From: Paenibacillus artemisiicola | Lineage (GTDB): Bacteria; Bacillota; Bacilli; Paenibacillales; Paenibacillaceae | Assembly (NCBI RefSeq): GCF_017652985.1 | Contig: NZ_JAGGDJ010000004.1 | Coordinates: 1-64,000, forward strand | DNA length: 64,000 nucleotides | Reading direction: 5' to 3' | Shown: one piece after another, positions 34,184 to 41,951 of the stretch | How the letters are laid out: every line of letters starts with the position of its first letter | How positions within the stretch are numbered: the first letter of the stretch is position 1 | Notes under the pieces: model-generated | Database searches by the model: none | The model's input: only the letters and a program-made list of their open reading frames with translations | What the model was told of the DNA's origin: nothing | Translations under genes and position numbers: made by a program

Positions 34184-34874
34184 GAGGGGCCTCCTCCGTC
34201 CGGCCATACAAATTTCGAAGCGATGCCGAACGCCCTTCTTGAACGATTCTGCCTCCGCTCAAGAAGACGAGCCGATCGGCGCAAGCCTCGGCTACATCGA
34301 GCTGATGCGTTGAGAACAGGACGGACTGACCTTCCTCCTTAGCCGATTGAACAAGCTGGATAAACGTCTCCATCCAGAAGGGATCCAGCCCGTTCGTGGG
34401 TTCATCCAGCACAAGCAGTGCCGGCCTCGCCAATAGCGCTTGCGCGAACAACAGCCGCTGCCGCATGCCCTTGGAGAAGGCGGATACCGGCTTGCGTCGG
34501 ACGTCCGAGAGTCCGACGCGCTCCAGAAGCTCCGAAACCCGTTCCTTCGGGGCTTTCCGCAGCTTCGACCAGAAGGCGAGATGTTCTTCCGCGCTTAGCC
34601 CGCCTCCGAAGCGGTAGTCATCCGGCATGTAGCCGATAATCTCGGCGTAACGGTAACGATCGCGCTTCCGGCTTAGCCCGTTGACGGTAATGTCCCCGCT
34701 GCTCAGCTCGAGAATACCGGCAACCATGCGGAGAATCGTGCTTTTGCCCGCACCGTTATCTCCGCATAGCGCAAGGATGCTTCCTTTCTCTACGGCCAGG
34801 TTCAATCCGTCGATAATCGTTTTTTTTCCAATGGTTTTTCGAACCATCCGCATCTCTAGCAGGACGTTATCCAC
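34164..34874 (-). CDS. nosF: NosF-like ABC transporter ATPase
   Basis: This protein of about 236 residues has Walker A GDNGAGKST, the signature FSKGMRQRL, Walker B LLVLDEPTNGLDP and H-loop FSTHQLDVAE. NosF with NosY forms the exporter that, with NosD, delivers a sulfur species needed for the CuZ site of nitrous oxide reductase. The start is GTG at 34874, seven bases after AAAGGAGG and overlapping the nosY end by eight bases. Its place after nosD, nosL and nosY supports the name. Confidence 0.87.
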   Translation of the reverse strand: MDNVLLEMRMVRKTIGKKTIIDGLNLAVEKGSILALCGDNGAGKSTILRMVAGILELSSGDITVNGLSRKRDRYRYAEIIGYMPDDYRFGGGLSAEEHLAFWSKLRKAPKERVSELLERVGLSDVRRKPVSAFSKGMRQRLLFAQALLARPALLVLDEPTNGLDPFWMETFIQLVQSAKEEGQSVLFSTHQLDVAEACADRLVFLSGGRIVQEGRSASLRNLYGRTEEAPHDESHP

Positions 34875-35679
34875 GAACTCGCCTCCTTTCCCATACGACA
34901 TAGGCTGCGCCAGCCGCAGCGGCGAGGAAGCCGGCGAACAATAACGCGAATAAGAGTAAACCATAAGGTCCTCTGACCCAAACGATCCAGTTGTAATATT
35001 CAGGTCCAAGCGCGGATCCTCCGCCGAGCCGAACGATGACGAACAACCGAACGAATTCTGCCGGGTTCAAAGCGGTCAGCGTTAAGAGAAGCGGCTTGAT
35101 CATGCCGTAAGGTACAAAGCCAAGCACGGCGATAAGCAGCGTGGGCCATCCGATAACGGCAAAAAACCAAACCGAAACCCCATAGATAAGCGCTTGCCAG
35201 CGATTGCTCGCAAACGTGCCGAGCCACAAAGCTACTGCGAGGAATAAGAGTACAAGTCCGGACGAAAATGCGATATACAGACCGAACGCGCCGAACCGAA
35301 TGCCAAGAAGCGCCCCTACGACACCGGTCAGCCCGAAGCCGAACGCGACGATGGCGAGCATGACAATGGCCATGCCCATATATTTCCCCGCCAGAAACGC
35401 GAACGTGCTAAGCGGATAGGAGGCGAGCAGCTGCCAGCTGCCCTCTTCCTTCTCCGACGTCAAGGTAAACGAACCGAGCAGCAGTGCCACCAGAGGCAGT
35501 AAATACAACATAAGATTCAACAGCGTTCCGGTAATACTCGAGAAGCCTTCCACATCGTTCTGCGACTGAATGAGCAACAACGACAAGCTGAAAACAGCGA
35601 ATAAGCCGAGAAACGAGTACGCCCAGGGATTACGAAAGCCGATTCGGATCTCGCGGACCGCAATATGCCAGGCATTCAT
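34867..35679 (-). CDS. nosY: NosY-like ABC-2 permease
   Basis: The protein has 270 residues and six membrane helices. The N-terminus AWHIAVREIRIGFRNPWAYSFLGLFAVFSLSLLL and LTSEKEEGSWQLLASYPLSTFAFLAGKYMG are typical of NosY permeases. It is the membrane partner of NosF. The ATG overlaps the end of the nosL reading frame by four bases, and its own end overlaps nosF, so nosL-nosY-nosF were built as one coupled unit. Confidence 0.9.
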   Translation of the reverse strand: MNAWHIAVREIRIGFRNPWAYSFLGLFAVFSLSLLLIQSQNDVEGFSSITGTLLNLMLYLLPLVALLLGSFTLTSEKEEGSWQLLASYPLSTFAFLAGKYMGMAIVMLAIVAFGFGLTGVVGALLGIRFGAFGLYIAFSSGLVLLFLAVALWLGTFASNRWQALIYGVSVWFFAVIGWPTLLIAVLGFVPYGMIKPLLLTLTALNPAEFVRLFVIVRLGGGSALGPEYYNWIVWVRGPYGLLLFALLFAGFLAAAAGAAYVVWERRRVRG

Positions 35680-36239
35680 GCGCCCGCCTCATCCCTTTCG
35701 GCGTTGCCTCCCATATCCATCTCGCCATGCGCATTTTCGTCATGTTCCCCGCCCATGTCGGACATGTTATTCATTTGATCCATGTTTTGCGCCCAGGAAT
35801 GCTTCGCCAGTTCGCTCGCCGTCATCAGCTTGCCGGTCTTTTGTTCATCAATGAATTGCTGCGCGGACGAACGGTCCTTAAACGCATAAATCCCATAAGC
35901 CATTGGCTAGCGGAAAGAGGCGTCGTAGGCGTAGTATGCATCGCTGTATGGGACCCAGGTTAAATCGTCGTAATCCCGTACGTATTGGGCACCGATTTCT
36001 TCGTCGGGGTTCTTCGTACGCCATTCGTTCATGCATCCGATATCGTCGAAGAAATACGTCTTCCCCTTCGTCGTGGTCAGTTGGACGGCGAACGCGTCGT
36101 CCTTGACCTGCATATTGCATACCGTGCATTTGGCGGTTGCCTCGTCGACTGCGACCGGTTCATATTGTTTCTTGGAACAACCCGTCATCAAAATCGTTAC
36201 GATCAATAAGGCCAAGATGGGAATCGCATATTTATTCAT
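35676..36239 (-). pseudogene. nosL: nosL interrupted by an in-frame amber codon
   Basis: The reading frame encodes a lipoprotein (lipobox LMTGC) with the NosL copper site CTVCNMQVKDDAFAVQL and FFDDIGCMNEW, then stops at TAG (35907-35909) after DASFR. Translation continues in the same frame as PMAYGIYAFKDRSSAQQFID, the conserved C-terminal part, to a Met/His/Asp-rich tail ending at 35676. The intact protein would have about 187 residues, normal for NosL. No ribosome site precedes the inner ATG, so the C-terminal part is probably not made. A sequencing error or a recent nonsense mutation would both explain this. NosL carries copper to NosZ. Confidence 0.82.
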
Positions 36240-37618
36240 CGTCTTCTACCTCCGAATTGTAGGATGATCCAGCTGGATACGAGCAGCAGGCATGCGCCGG
36301 CGGTGAATAACCCCAAGTCTGTTCCGGCGGCATCGGAGCCATCGCTTTCAGTCATGGCCGGCTTCATAAGCGGCATCGCGTCGCTCGCCCATTCGTTGCG
36401 GTTCGTTTCGAACAAGCTCTCCAGAAAAAGCATACCCGGCGATCGAAAGAAAAGCTGATACGCCGGCGTTTCGCTCGTCAGCTGTTGAAAAAACGGATTA
36501 ATGGCGTAGGCGGTGTTGCTTGCCCCGTCGCCATCGGAATCGATGCCCCTATACGCATCCCAGTAGTTCCCCGTTAATTGATTGTTCTTGCTCCCCGTTA
36601 ATTGATTGTTCTTGCTCCCCGTCGCTTCAGCCTCGATGACATTTCCGATAAAATCATTGTTGGTGAAGCGATTATTCTCGGCATCCAGCAGCTGGATGCC
36701 TGTAAAATTCCGCAGTACTTGGTTGTTTTGGAGCAGATTGTCTGTCGATTGTTCTATATAAAGCCCGACTCGGTTGCCCTCAACAAGGTTGCCTTCGACG
36801 CGGGACGTATGGACATCGAATAACAGCAGTCCCTGCGAGTTGACGTTTTCGCTTTGCTTCGCAAACCGGTTTCCGGTTACGACGGCATCGTTGACCCCCA
36901 TGATCATAGCCCCTGTGACGTTGGCATAGCCGTGATTATCTTTCACGACGGTCTGCTTGGTGAACATGCAGTGTACGCCATAACGGGAATGATCGATTGC
37001 GTTGCCGGATACTACATTGCCGTTACTGCTTTCCAAGTAGATGCCATCGTTCATATTCGACACGGTATTGCCGGTAATGATGTTCTGGTGCGAATCGAAT
37101 AGATCGATCCCGTTTCGTTTGACCGTCTTCCGGTTGCTCCCCGAGGCATTCGCGTCGTCCAGCGATCGGACTTGGGACTTCCCAATCTCTACGCGATTTG
37201 CTTTACGCAGAAGAATGCCGTAGCCCTTCGTGGAAATCTCGAGGGATTCCAGTTTCACTTCGTCTGCAGCGACGTATACGGCGGCATTCTTGTCCTTGGC
37301 ATCGTGAACGACCCGTATGCCTTCCAGGGCAGCGCCTTTCGCCGTAATCGCGACCGTAGATTCCCCTTCGTCACTCCGAATCGTGACCGTGCCTTCACCC
37401 ACAAGCCGAATTGAACGATTGAGTGTAAATCGGCCTTCGTAGGTACCAGGCGGGATACGCACACTTTCGCCATCCTTAGCTCCGGCAATTAATCGCTCAA
37501 TGAGTGAAACATTTGAAGTTGCGGCGTGGACCATCGCCGGATCAAAGCCGTTAACCAGCGACGGCAGCAGCGCTAGCATCAGAATCTTTCGAGACCATCG
37601 ATAACCGCGAATCTTCAT
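36236..37618 (-). CDS. nosD: NosD-like periplasmic/extracellular beta-helix protein
   Basis: This 460-residue protein has a signal peptide, then many right-handed beta-helix rungs (NIITGNTVSNMNDGIYLESSNGNVVSGN, NLLQNNQVLRNFTGIQLLDAENNRF) with the CASH-domain pattern and NYWDAYRGIDSDGDG near the end, all typical of NosD. A C-terminal membrane helix (LLLVSSWIILQFG) anchors it. NosD works with NosFY in maturation of the CuZ site of nitrous oxide reductase. A perfect 24-bp tandem duplication adds one SKNNQLTG unit. Its start overlaps the preceding lipoprotein gene by four bases, and its end overlaps nosL. Confidence 0.9.
   Translation of the reverse strand: MKIRGYRWSRKILMLALLPSLVNGFDPAMVHAATSNVSLIERLIAGAKDGESVRIPPGTYEGRFTLNRSIRLVGEGTVTIRSDEGESTVAITAKGAALEGIRVVHDAKDKNAAVYVAADEVKLESLEISTKGYGILLRKANRVEIGKSQVRSLDDANASGSNRKTVKRNGIDLFDSHQNIITGNTVSNMNDGIYLESSNGNVVSGNAIDHSRYGVHCMFTKQTVVKDNHGYANVTGAMIMGVNDAVVTGNRFAKQSENVNSQGLLLFDVHTSRVEGNLVEGNRVGLYIEQSTDNLLQNNQVLRNFTGIQLLDAENNRFTNNDFIGNVIEAEATGSKNNQLTGSKNNQLTGNYWDAYRGIDSDGDGASNTAYAINPFFQQLTSETPAYQLFFRSPGMLFLESLFETNRNEWASDAMPLMKPAMTESDGSDAAGTDLGLFTAGACLLLVSSWIILQFGGRRR
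36569..36616. repeat. Perfect 24-bp tandem duplication inside nosD
   Basis: The unit CCCCGTTAATTGATTGTTCT plus TGCT occurs twice back to back (36569-36592, 36593-36616) with no mismatch. It is in frame and repeats eight residues (SKNNQLTG). Confidence 0.93.
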
Positions 37619-38007
37619 TTCTGGACGACCAGTTCGGTTTTCTTCGTCATATGCAGATCGTCTTGATACAAATGAATGTATACTCTGTATGTATCTGCTT
37701 CCTTGAAGGTATGGTCCACCGTATAGGTGTTATCCTCGCCAAGCGTAGCATTGACCAGATCCGGGACAGCCGAGGTATCGGACCCCCGAATATCAAACTG
37801 CACCTCTGCTCCGTCCGTATTGTTCAAGCCCGTAATCTTGGCCGACAGTTGGATCTTCTGTCCTGTAACTGCTGGCGACGGGTTAGTGGTCAGTGCGACC
37901 TGTATCGCTGCCGGGTCTTGCCCTTCCGCCTCTTTGGTTGAACCGCACCCCGTTAGCAACATGAAGATGAATAGGCATGATACTAGGAATCCAGCCGAGT
38001 ATTTCAA
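37615..38007 (-). CDS. YtkA-like lipoprotein heading the nos accessory unit
   Basis: This protein of about 130 residues starts MKYSAGFLVSCLFIFMLLTGCG, a lipoprotein signal, and continues with a beta-sandwich domain (IQVALTTNPSPAVTGQKIQLSAKITG, VDHTFKEADTYRVYIHLYQDDLHMTKK) of YtkA/FixH type. The start is TTG at 38007, eight bases after AAGGGAG; earlier ATG codons lack a site. It overlaps nosD by four bases. It is the third YtkA-like protein in this 12-kb block. It may bind copper via His and Met residues, which is inference. Confidence 0.72.
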   Translation of the reverse strand: MKYSAGFLVSCLFIFMLLTGCGSTKEAEGQDPAAIQVALTTNPSPAVTGQKIQLSAKITGLNNTDGAEVQFDIRGSDTSAVPDLVNATLGEDNTYTVDHTFKEADTYRVYIHLYQDDLHMTKKTELVVQK

Positions 38008-38193
38008 ATCCTTCACTCCCTTCTCGTTCATTTCCGTACTAAGTGTACCCGCTGCGAGCAGCATCTAACATGACTCCTTCGAGCTAATCTACCCTGGAAA
38101 TATGGCGAATTTGAAGCGGTTGATGGCTGCCTAGCGCAATATTTTCTACAGGCAGGCATATTGGGATTACAGTTAAATCGCATTACAGGGCAT

Positions 38194-38224
38194 AAAAAAG
38201 AACGTTCCCGTAGAGAACGTTCTT
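38194..38224 (-). terminator. Rho-independent terminator after the HupE-like gene
   Basis: AAGAACGTTC and GAACGTTCTT form a perfect 10-bp stem around CCGTAGA. Six A on the left (38194-38199) give the minus-strand T-run. It separates the HupE-like gene from the nos accessory unit. Confidence 0.88.
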
Positions 38225-38303
38225 AGAACACTTAGACATGGTGAATGCGATTTGATGGGATGGTCTGGAGGCAGCAGGCTTGATTTACAGTAGCATAATT
38301 AGC

Positions 38304-38849
38304 TTAGAATAATACGCGTTGTCCTAACCAAATTGCCCCCAAGACAAACGCAACGGTTGACGCAGCATAGACTGCTTGTCTTGAATATTTCCAACGGTGC
38401 AAAAGCAACAACAGTGGGAACAGGACCCCAACTATCGTTATCTGAACCGCTTCGATGCCGAGGTTGAAGCTGATCAGAGCCGTAGCCAGCATCGTTTTCG
38501 GCAGATGCATTCCCACCAAGAGATCTGCGAAACCCATACCATGGATCAGACCAAATAAAAAAGTAATAACCCAGCGATGGCTAACTTGCTTACGTACAAC
38601 ATTATCAATGGCTACAAAGCAAATGCTAAGTGCAATCATTGGCTCGACGATCCATGCAGGCACATCAATAACCCCAGTTACAGTCAATGTTAACGTGATA
38701 CTATGAGCGATCGTGAAGGCGGTTATCATTGTCGCGTACTCTTTAAACTTCTGTCTCGCAATGATGAGCGAGAATAAAAATAAGAGATGGTCATATCCGC
38801 CTAAAATATGATTCATACCTAAATCAAAAAATGAATACCAACCTGACAT
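38304..38849 (-). CDS. HupE/UreJ-family membrane protein
   Basis: This 181-residue protein has six to seven membrane helices. It has the family motif GMNHILGGYDHLLFLFSLII with the His and Asp ligands and, later, ITFLFGLIHGMGFADLL. HupE/UreJ proteins are thought to be nickel or cobalt transporters, but the large UreJ_2 group in Firmicutes has no proven substrate. The DNA here is clearly more AT-rich than the surrounding genome. It is a single-gene unit ending at a terminator. Confidence 0.87.
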   Translation of the reverse strand: MSGWYSFFDLGMNHILGGYDHLLFLFSLIIARQKFKEYATMITAFTIAHSITLTLTVTGVIDVPAWIVEPMIALSICFVAIDNVVRKQVSHRWVITFLFGLIHGMGFADLLVGMHLPKTMLATALISFNLGIEAVQITIVGVLFPLLLLLHRWKYSRQAVYAASTVAFVLGAIWLGQRVLF

Positions 38850-39092
38850 TGTGTTCGCCCCTTATTCGAATTCGTTAATGTGTTTAAGCATGGTATAAAT
38901 ATAGAAAGTTACTATTAAAAGACATTAGGCGTTGTGTAATTCTGCTGTAAAAAATAACTAATCATTGTGTAAACCTTCGGAGGCGGAGTTACTTGCATGG
39001 CAGTTGGGAAGGTAAATTTCATAGCTCATTCTAAAAAACCGTTACCGGCCCTCGTATTGGCGGGCCAGGGGGGCGCTTTGCTTGCACAGATT

Positions 39093-39224
39093 GCCGATCC
39101 GCCATGGATGTCCGAATCTTGATCGTATGCTGACGAAGCGTATTCGAGTCGGACTTTAGTCGGTCGATTCAGACGCCGTGCTCCTTCGCTGCCGCTTCGT
39201 CCGCGCGGACTGAACCCCGGGGTT
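39093..39224. repeat. Intergenic repeat copy 1 (132 bp)
   Basis: The stretch from GCCGATCCGCCATGGATG to ACTGAACCCCGGGGTT recurs at 39383-39515 with about 94-95 percent identity. It contains several short self-complementary parts and no coding frame of note. Confidence 0.85.
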
Positions 39225-39258
39225 ATCGAAATTAGGATTGAAGCGGCTGCGGTAAATT

Positions 39259-39305
39259 TCGATGCCGTGCTCCTACGCTTGCGCTACGTACGCGCGGTCT
39301 GCCCC
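39259..39305. repeat. Partial third copy of the intergenic repeat
   Basis: GATGCCGTGCTCCTACGCTT followed by a GC-rich end (CGCGCGGTCTGCCCC) is a diverged copy of the right half of the 132-bp repeat. Confidence 0.6.
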
Positions 39306-39382
39306 AGAAGAGCTCCACCGAACATAAAAAGTGTGTATCGTTGTGTATGATGGAGCCTAGAGGGATTCGGCTTGCCTTGCGC

Positions 39383-39515
39383 GCCGATCCGCCATGGGAT
39401 GTCCGAATCTTGATCGTATGCTGACGAAGCGTATTCGAAGCGGACTTTTCGCGGTCGATTCAGACGCCGTGCTCCTTCGCTGCCGCTTCGTCCGCGCGGA
39501 CTGAACCCCGGGGTT
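39383..39515. repeat. Intergenic repeat copy 2 (133 bp)
   Basis: This is a near-identical copy of 39093-39224 with one inserted G and a small cluster of changes in the middle. It is preceded at 39349-39370 by TGGAGCCTAGAGGGATTCGG, which resembles the 3' end of the nearby tRNA-Ala. Together these repeats fill the 736-base gap between the HupE-like gene and the tRNA; no gene is seen there. Confidence 0.85.
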
Positions 39516-39544
39516 CGCCCCCTTCGGGGCTTCACCAAATAAAC

Positions 39545-39572
39545 AAAAAACTACGTCCGATCGGACGTAGTT
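39545..39572 (-). terminator. Rho-independent terminator after tRNA-Ala
   Basis: AACTACGTCCGATCGGACGTAGTT is a perfect 24-base palindrome, with AAAAAA on the left giving a minus-strand T-run. It is itself flanked by exact 14-base inverted repeats (CACCAAATAAACAA at 39533-39546 and its complement at 39577-39590). Confidence 0.88.
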
Positions 39573-39585
39573 CGCATTGTTTATT

Positions 39586-39661
39586 TGGTGGAGCCTAGGG
39601 GGATCGAACCCCTGACCTCATCGCTGCCAGCGATGCGCTCTCCCAGCTGAGCTAAGGCCCC
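39586..39661 (-). tRNA. tRNA-Ala (anticodon GGC)
   Basis: The 76-base gene on the minus strand has a full cloverleaf: acceptor GGGGCCT/AGGCTCC, D arm GCTCAGCTGGGAGAGC, anticodon stem CATCG/CGATG around loop CTGGCAG (anticodon GGC), T arm AGGGGTTCGATCCCCCT, and an encoded CCA end. It precedes a terminator and a repeat cluster. Confidence 0.97.
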
Positions 39662-39776
39662 GTATTAAAGTGGCGACAAGAAAGATTATAGCATGGACTA
39701 TCCGGTTTATACAAGTCTTTCCTCCAAAAAAATTTACGTCTTTTTTCGGGCCGCCGATTTGCCGTCTAGACGCAAA

Positions 39777-39819
39777 AGCAACCTGCCGCTCCGCGTACGA
39801 CCGCGGCCGGCAGGTTGCT
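39777..39819 (-). terminator. Terminator after nrdR
   Basis: AGCAACCTGCCG pairs perfectly with CGGCAGGTTGCT across a GC-rich loop, with AAAA on the left for the minus-strand T-run. It begins about 20 bases past the nrdR stop. Confidence 0.75.
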
Positions 39820-39839
39820 CTGCGAAACGTCCGCCGCGC

Positions 39840-40304
39840 TTAGGACAAAGGGTCCTTCGACAGCAGACTGTTGAGCTCCTTCATGAACATGTCGATGTCC
39901 TTGAACTGGCGGTAGACCGATGCGAACCGGACGTACGCTACTTCATCGACGGGATACAGCTGCGACATGACGAGCTCGCCGATTTCGCGGCTCTCGACTT
40001 CCGCCTGCGCGGTGGTGCGCAGCTCCTTCTCCGCTTCGGACACGATGATTTCGAGCTGGTCGACGGAGACGGGCCGCTTCTCGCAGGCGCGGATCAGGCC
40101 GCGCAAAATTTTATCGCGGCTGAATTCTTCCCGGCTGCCGTCTTTCTTGATGACGATCAGCGGAGTCTCCTCCACCATCTCGAACGTGGTGAACCGCCGC
40201 GTGCATTTCTCGCATTCACGGCGGCGGCGTATCGACTTATTTTCGTTAGCGGGTCTGGAATCGAGCACTTTCGTTCCAGCGTAGTCGCAATACGGGCATT
40301 TCAT
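39840..40304 (-). CDS. nrdR: Transcriptional repressor NrdR
   Basis: This 154-residue protein has a four-Cys zinc ribbon ([15 protein letters not shown] ... [16 protein letters not shown]) followed by the ATP-cone domain ([31 protein letters not shown]). NrdR binds NrdR boxes to repress ribonucleotide reductase genes according to dATP/ATP. The ATG follows GGAGG by nine bases. It is divergent from the spore protein gene. Length and residues match the family fully. Confidence 0.97.
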   Translation of the reverse strand: MKCPYCDYAGTKVLDSRPANENKSIRRRRECEKCTRRFTTFEMVEETPLIVIKKDGSREEFSRDKILRGLIRACEKRPVSVDQLEIIVSEAEKELRTTAQAEVESREIGELVMSQLYPVDEVAYVRFASVYRQFKDIDMFMKELNSLLSKDPLS

Positions 40305-40367
40305 CGTCTATATCCTCCGTCTACTCGCGATGCGAATTCGAATACGCGAACATTCCCAAACGTTACC

Positions 40368-40398
40368 TGTAATGAAACCGCCATTATCGCACATAATA
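40368..40398 (+). promoter_or_regulatory. Sigma-G promoter of the spore protein gene
   Basis: TGTAAT and CATAATA are separated by 18 bases, close to the forespore sigma-G consensus. They lie about 33 bases upstream of the small acid-soluble protein start, the expected place. Confidence 0.6.
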
Positions 40399-40430
40399 CA
40401 GTTACCAACCGCAAGGAGGTGAACGAACGA

Positions 40431-40649
40431 ATGGCTAACAACAACGGAAGCAGCAATCAACTCGTAGTTCCACAAGCTAGCGCTGCTTTGGACCAAATGA
40501 AGTACGAGGTGGCTCAGGAGCTGGGTATCTCTCTTCCACAAGACGGATACTATGGCAACATCACCACGAAAGATGCCGGTTCCATCGGAGGCAGCATCAC
40601 TCGTAAACTGGTTCAAATCGCGGAGCAATCTCTTGCAGGTCGCGCCTAA
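40431..40649 (+). CDS. Alpha/beta-type small acid-soluble spore protein
   Basis: This 72-residue protein has the two SASP signatures KYEVAQELGI (with the germination protease site in EVAQE) and DAGSIGGSITRKLVQIAEQSL. It coats and protects DNA in the dormant spore and is degraded by Gpr on germination. The ATG follows AAGGAGG by ten bases. A sigma-G promoter is upstream and a terminator downstream, so it is a single-gene forespore unit. Confidence 0.97.
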   Translation: MANNNGSSNQLVVPQASAALDQMKYEVAQELGISLPQDGYYGNITTKDAGSIGGSITRKLVQIAEQSLAGRA

Positions 40650-40668
40650 TCGATGATTGAACATCGGG

Positions 40669-40712
40669 CTTTGGTCGGTCGCCGTCGATGGCGGCCGGCC
40701 AAAGTCTTTTTT
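40669..40712 (+). terminator. Rho-independent terminator after the spore protein gene
   Basis: CTTTGGTCGGTCGCC pairs with GGCGGCCGGCCAAAG, including two G-U pairs, and is followed by TCTTTTTT. Confidence 0.88.
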
Positions 40713-40713
40713 G

Positions 40714-41292
40714 CTATTCCGCCCGAATGTCGGGATAGAGCGTCTTGTACTTATTATAATAATAAATGACCCGCTGTATATAGTGTCTTGTTTCCCCGTA
40801 CGGCACCTCGTCCACCGTCTCGGCCCGGCCATCCCACGTGCCGTCCGACAGCCAGCGATTGACCGTCCCCGGGCCGGCGTTGTAGGCCGCGATCACCTTT
40901 ACCATATTCCCCTTGAACTGCGCGTTCAATTCGTTCAAATACCATGATCCGATCTCGATGCCGGCTTCCGGCTCCGCCGAGACTTTCTCGGTCGTCATAT
41001 CTTTGAAGCCGCCCTTCTGGATGATCCAATTCGCGGTGTCGGGCATCAGCTGCATGATGCCGATCGCGCCTTTCTTCGAGACGGCTTCCGGTTTGTAGTT
41101 CGTTTCGACGCGGATGATGGCCGCCACCAGATGGGCGTCCAGCTCGTATACCTCCGCGCTCGCGGCGATTTCCTCGCGGAAATGCACCGGATACAGCCAG
41201 CGGCTCATCCATTCCGAGCGGATGAACAGCAGCGCAAGCAAAGCCAGAATCAAGATGAGAAATACGCGCTTGCGCAACCGGCGTTTCTTCAT
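40714..41292 (-). CDS. Membrane-anchored lytic transglycosylase (SLT domain)
   Basis: This 192-residue protein has an N-terminal membrane helix and a Slt70-type catalytic domain: the catalytic Glu in IIRVETNYKPEAVSKKGAIGIMQLMPDTA and the conserved AAYNAGPGTVNRWL. It cleaves the glycan strands of peptidoglycan and forms anhydro ends. The ATG overlaps the coaE stop as ATGA. It is the last gene of the polA-mutM-ytaF-coaE cluster. Confidence 0.93.
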   Translation of the reverse strand: MKKRRLRKRVFLILILALLALLFIRSEWMSRWLYPVHFREEIAASAEVYELDAHLVAAIIRVETNYKPEAVSKKGAIGIMQLMPDTANWIIQKGGFKDMTTEKVSAEPEAGIEIGSWYLNELNAQFKGNMVKVIAAYNAGPGTVNRWLSDGTWDGRAETVDEVPYGETRHYIQRVIYYYNKYKTLYPDIRAE

Positions 41293-41885
41293 GGCAATCC
41301 CTGCTCCTGCCAGAACAGGTCGACCTGATGCCGCGTCTCGTCGAGCGTCCCGCCGTTGTCGATGACGAAATCCGCCAGTCGGCGTTTCTCCTCGATGTCC
41401 AGCTGCAGCGCGATCCGCCGCTCCGCCTCTTCCGGCGACATTCCGTTGCGGGCGATCAGCCGCTCCGCCTGCATGGCGCGCGGCGCATAGACGACCATGA
41501 CCGCTTCGTACAGCGAAGCTTGTCCCGTCTCGTAAAGCAGCGGTATGTCCGCGATGATCAGCTGCTTCGGATCCTCCGCTTCATACGCGCGAATTTGCGT
41601 CCACATCCGGTTGCGAATGGCGGGGTGCAAGATCGCTTCCAACTTATTCAGCCGCTCGCGGTCGTTAAACACGAGCTTGCCGACCTCCGCGCGATTCATC
41701 GTGCCGTCGCCGTTCAGGACGGCTTGTCCGAATTCCGCGACGATCGCCGCCAAGGCCGGCTCGCCGGGAAGCACGACTTCCCGGGCCGCCTGGTCGGCAT
41801 CCACTAGCTTGGCGCCTCGGGAGACGAGCATCGCGGACACCGTGCTCTTCCCGCAGGCGATTCCGCCGGTCAGTCCCAGTTTCAA
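41289..41885 (-). CDS. coaE: Dephospho-CoA kinase
   Basis: This protein of about 198 residues has a P-loop kinase motif LTGGIACGKSTV, the conserved DADQAAREVV, LEAILHPAIRNRM and DIPLLYETGQ. It carries out the last step of coenzyme A synthesis. The ATG at 41894 lies only three bases after GAGG. The TTG at 41885, eight bases after GAGG, gives the usual start MKLGLTGG and is preferred. The downstream gene overlaps its stop. Confidence 0.95.
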   Translation of the reverse strand: MKLGLTGGIACGKSTVSAMLVSRGAKLVDADQAAREVVLPGEPALAAIVAEFGQAVLNGDGTMNRAEVGKLVFNDRERLNKLEAILHPAIRNRMWTQIRAYEAEDPKQLIIADIPLLYETGQASLYEAVMVVYAPRAMQAERLIARNGMSPEEAERRIALQLDIEEKRRLADFVIDNGGTLDETRHQVDLFWQEQGLP

Positions 41886-41951
41886 GTCATTCACCTCGTA
41901 AGTAACCGCGCCGCCCGCCCACAGGCCGTGAGCGAGTCGACGCAGGGTATT

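Noticed and set aside
39693-40649. A long plus-strand frame running through nrdR antisense into the spore protein gene
   Set aside because: Only the last 72 codons, with their own ribosome site, match a known protein. The rest is antisense to nrdR.
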